Assembly: GCA_035528275.1 (NCBI GenBank)
Contig: DATKYV010000366.1
Span: forward strand, 1-7,329
Source of the DNA: DATKYV01 sp035528275
Lineage (GTDB): Bacteria; Acidobacteriota; Terriglobia; UBA7540
Reading direction: 5' to 3'
DNA: 7,329 bases
The notes under the pieces were generated by a model, which saw nothing but the letters and a program-made list of their open reading frames with translations, was not told the origin of the DNA and did no database searches. A program made the translations under genes and the position numbers. Shown here piece by piece: positions 5,723-7,329 of the stretch (positions within the stretch are counted from its first letter, which is position 1; each line of letters opens with the position of its first letter).

Positions 5723-7027
5723 ATGGAGACGCGCAAGCGCCACGCCCATAAGGAAGACTACCGGATGCGTACCCATCTGATTCACGGGAATTTTGAGAGC
5801 AAGAAGTGGGATTACAACCACCACGTCATTCCGCCCGTTTCGCATTCGACAGCTTTTCGGCTGACCTCCCTGCACCGCGGAGCGCAGGGGTTCGTGCAGT
5901 TTGCTTCCGCTGATGAAGCGTTGAGTGGCCATATTCCTATCTACATCTACGACCGCCTGGACGAGCCGACGCGCGGGATGCTGGAAGAGAACCTCGCCTA
6001 CGCCGAGGGTGGGGAGATCTGCGCCACCTTCGCCAGCGGCATGGCGGCCATCAGCGCCGGGTTGGGCGTGACGCTTCGCCAGGGACAGGAGGTGTTGGCG
6101 CACCAGGTGCTTTACGGCTGCACGTACAGCCTGATGACCAACTGGCTTCCGCGCTTCGGCATTCAGGTGCGCTGGGCCGATTTCCTCAAGCCCCAGGCGC
6201 TACGAGGGCTGGTGACACCCGCCACCCGCGTGCTTTATTTCGAGACGCCCGTCAATCCCACCATGGAGCTGATCGACATCGCAGAAATCCGGAATGTGGC
6301 CGACGAGATCAACGCTCACCGCGAGGAGCGCGATCGCGTATTGGTGATCGTGGACAACACTTTCGCCACGCCCTACTGCCAGCGGCCACTGAACCTGGGC
6401 GCGGATATCGTGGTGGAAAGCTTGACCAAGGATATCGGCGGATTCGGCACCGACGGCGGCGGCGCGGTCATCACCTCGGCCGACTGGTTCAACCACCTGA
6501 TGTTGTTCCGCAAGGATTTCGGCGGCGTGCTTGCGCCGCGCAGCGCCTGGGCGATTCTGGTCTACGGACTGCCGACGCTGGCCACGCGCATGGTCAACCA
6601 GCAGAAGAGCGCGCACCGCGTGGCCAAGTTCCTGTGCGAGCACCCGAAAGTGCGCGAGGTGCAATACCCCGGCGCCGAGGGCTTCGCGCAGAAAGAACTC
6701 GCCCACCGGCAGATGGCGGACCCCGAGGGCAAGTTTGCGCCGGGAAGTATGCTCTATTTCGTCCTCAAGGAAACCGACTCCAAGCCGTCGCGGGCGGAAA
6801 AGCTCGTCGACTACCTCGCCGAGCACGCCTATACGATTACCCTGGCCGTGAGCCTGGGGCAGATCAAGACGCTCATCGAGCACCCGTTCTCCATGACCCA
6901 CTCGGCGCTCCCCGACGAGCAGAAACGCGCCTTCGGTATGGACCCGGACGGAGTCCGGCTCTCCATCGGCCTCGAAGACTGGCGCGACATCATCCGCGAT
7001 TTGGAAATTGCGCTGGAAAAGGTGTGA
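5723..7027 (+). CDS. PLP-dependent Cys/Met metabolism enzyme (methionine gamma-lyase / cystathionine gamma-synthase family)
   Basis: The 434-residue protein is a fold-type I PLP enzyme of the Cys/Met metabolism family, acting on sulfur amino acids by beta/gamma-elimination or gamma-replacement. Motifs: YDRLDEPTRGMLEENLAYAEG (substrate/PLP-phosphate Tyr-Arg region), FASGMAA, LYGCTYSL (Tyr131, stacks on PLP), FETPVNPTMELIDI, VDNTFATPY, SLTKDIGGFGTD (Lys236, Schiff base) and SLGQIKTLIEHPFSMTH. ATG 5723 has GGAGG at 5711-5715, 7 nt upstream. Cys133 sits where methionine gamma-lyases carry their characteristic Cys (YGCT), but the segment after Lys236 (DIGGFGTDGGG) differs from the usual KY-x-x-GH-x-D, and the protein is about 30-40 residues longer than typical members, in part from an insert near residues 50-75. 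The exact reaction is therefore left open. The poly-Cys leader downstream fits a sulfur context. Confidence 0.9.
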   Translation: METRKRHAHKEDYRMRTHLIHGNFESKKWDYNHHVIPPVSHSTAFRLTSLHRGAQGFVQFASADEALSGHIPIYIYDRLDEPTRGMLEENLAYAEGGEICATFASGMAAISAGLGVTLRQGQEVLAHQVLYGCTYSLMTNWLPRFGIQVRWADFLKPQALRGLVTPATRVLYFETPVNPTMELIDIAEIRNVADEINAHREERDRVLVIVDNTFATPYCQRPLNLGADIVVESLTKDIGGFGTDGGGAVITSADWFNHLMLFRKDFGGVLAPRSAWAILVYGLPTLATRMVNQQKSAHRVAKFLCEHPKVREVQYPGAEGFAQKELAHRQMADPEGKFAPGSMLYFVLKETDSKPSRAEKLVDYLAEHAYTITLAVSLGQIKTLIEHPFSMTHSALPDEQKRAFGMDPDGVRLSIGLEDWRDIIRDLEIALEKV

Positions 7028-7184
7028 GGGTCGTTTGCCGGGGCGCTGCCTTCGCCGTCCCGTCTGGGCGGGGACCGCCGTCTTTGAATCTCAATCGATT
7101 CGGCGCTGTCAACGCCGTGCCGGAGAGCAGGAGGGGCATAAAGCCGGCTCGTCTTGCCCGGCAAAATGGGACAAAGAATGGGGC
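7028..7184. other. Intergenic stretch without a recognised gene
   Basis: Beyond the weak hairpin at 7055-7075, this stretch holds only small inverted repeats: CGGCG/CGCCG (7101-7105 with 7113-7117) and GCCGG/CCGGC (7143-7147 with 7158-7162). I see no tRNA, no start codon with a ribosome site and no protein-like reading frame. Confidence 0.5.
7055..7075 (+). terminator. Weak terminator-like hairpin after the PLP enzyme gene
   Basis: GTCCC (7057-7061) pairs with GGGAC (7071-7075); CCGTCC (7055-7060) with GGGCGG (7066-7071) is an alternative. Only a short TCTTT follows, at a distance (7080-7084), so a Rho-independent terminator is possible but weak. Confidence 0.2.
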
Positions 7185-7214
7185 TTGCCACGACTCTCTG
7201 TCCCGTGCTAGGGT
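7185..7214 (+). promoter_or_regulatory. Promoter of the poly-Cys leader transcript
   Basis: TTGCCA (7185-7190), an 18-nt spacer and TAGGGT (7209-7214), preceded by TG at 7206-7207 as in an extended -10, form a plausible sigma-70 promoter. Initiation near 7221 lies 7 nt before ATG 7228 and about 55 nt before ATG 7276. Confidence 0.45.
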
Positions 7215-7275
7215 CTGAGGTTCTGATATGGGAGACGCAGGTCTCAAGTCGATCTCGGTGAAGGAGTCGCGGCGG

Positions 7276-7326
7276 ATGTGTTGTTGTTGTCCCCCGTCCG
7301 TTGGCGACGTCTGCCCGAGGAGTTAA
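7276..7326 (+). CDS. Poly-cysteine leader peptide, candidate Cys-responsive attenuator
   Basis: The small ORF encodes MCCCCPPSVGDVCPRS, 16 residues, with four consecutive TGT Cys codons followed by two Pro codons and a fifth Cys. ATG 7276 has AAGGAG at 7261-7266 with a 9-nt spacer. The same frame is open back to ATG 7228, which would give 32 residues on a nearly leaderless mRNA. The stop TAA (7324-7326) follows GAGGAG (7317-7322), which looks like the Shine-Dalgarno of a gene starting just past the window. Poly-Cys short ORFs act as cysteine-responsive attenuators of sulfur operons in mycobacteria. A ribosome slowing at Cys codons when Cys-tRNA is scarce would raise expression of the next gene. 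The reading frame and signals are seen; the regulatory role and the downstream gene are inferred. Confidence 0.65.
   Translation: MCCCCPPSVGDVCPRS
7317..7322 (+). promoter_or_regulatory. Shine-Dalgarno of a gene beyond the right edge
   Basis: GAGGAG lies inside the last codons of the poly-Cys ORF, so a start codon is expected at about 7330. Its bases can pair with CTCGG (7254-7258, to CCGAG 7315-7319; T7253-G7320 adds one wobble), a short interaction that could hide it when the leader is translated normally. Confidence 0.4.
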
Positions 7327-7329
7327 ACG

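Noticed and set aside
7143..7175. Reverse-strand terminator (GCCGG/CCGGC followed by TTTAT on the - strand)
   Set aside because: Stem of only 5 bp with a 10-nt loop and no gene on the - strand to terminate.
1..7329. CRISPR array, insertion sequence, integrase or phage genes
   Set aside because: No regular repeat-spacer pattern and no transposase or recombinase motifs in any frame.

Overview
This 7.3 kb window is GC-rich and densely coded, with every convincing gene on the + strand. The organism is a bacterium that very probably uses selenocysteine, because its SelD itself carries an in-frame UGA followed by a bacterial SECIS-like hairpin. The GC content, the Tat-exported sulfatase-like protein, the PF09720/RelE-type toxin-antitoxin pair and the promoter style suggest an Acidobacteriota-like soil or sediment lineage. 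That placement is an inference; the window holds no rRNA or other phylogenetic marker.

Layout. Positions 1-91 hold a possible tail of an upstream gene and the selD promoter. selD (92-1138) makes selenophosphate, with Sec as residue 16. A small membrane-anchored protein of unknown function follows (1202-1834) behind its own promoter. argJ (1930-3165) encodes the ornithine acetyltransferase of arginine synthesis. Directly after it sits a two-gene toxin-antitoxin module (3210-3739). Behind the module, the last 63 bp of argJ, stop codon included, recur exactly at 3778-3840, so the module lies between two copies of the argJ 3' end. A Tat-exported alkaline-phosphatase-superfamily protein (4012-5577) follows a structured leader; it has Thr where sulfatases have the Cys/Ser that becomes formylglycine. 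Next is a PLP-dependent Cys/Met-metabolism enzyme (5723-7027). The last 300 bp carry no large gene, but end in a tiny ORF with four consecutive Cys codons, which looks like the leader peptide of a sulfur/cysteine gene starting just past the right edge.

How the pieces fit. Selenium (selD) and sulfur (PLP enzyme, poly-Cys leader) metabolism bracket housekeeping arginine synthesis and an acquired-looking TA module. Several genes have a -10 hexamer so close to the start codon that a leaderless or nearly leaderless mRNA is expected (selD, 1202 gene, antitoxin). Others have normal Shine-Dalgarno sequences (sulfatase-like gene, PLP enzyme, poly-Cys ORF).

The observations most worth following up are the poly-Cys leader ORF at the edge, the argJ-end duplication around the TA module, and the Sec-containing SelD, whose N-terminus is lost if the UGA is read as a stop.
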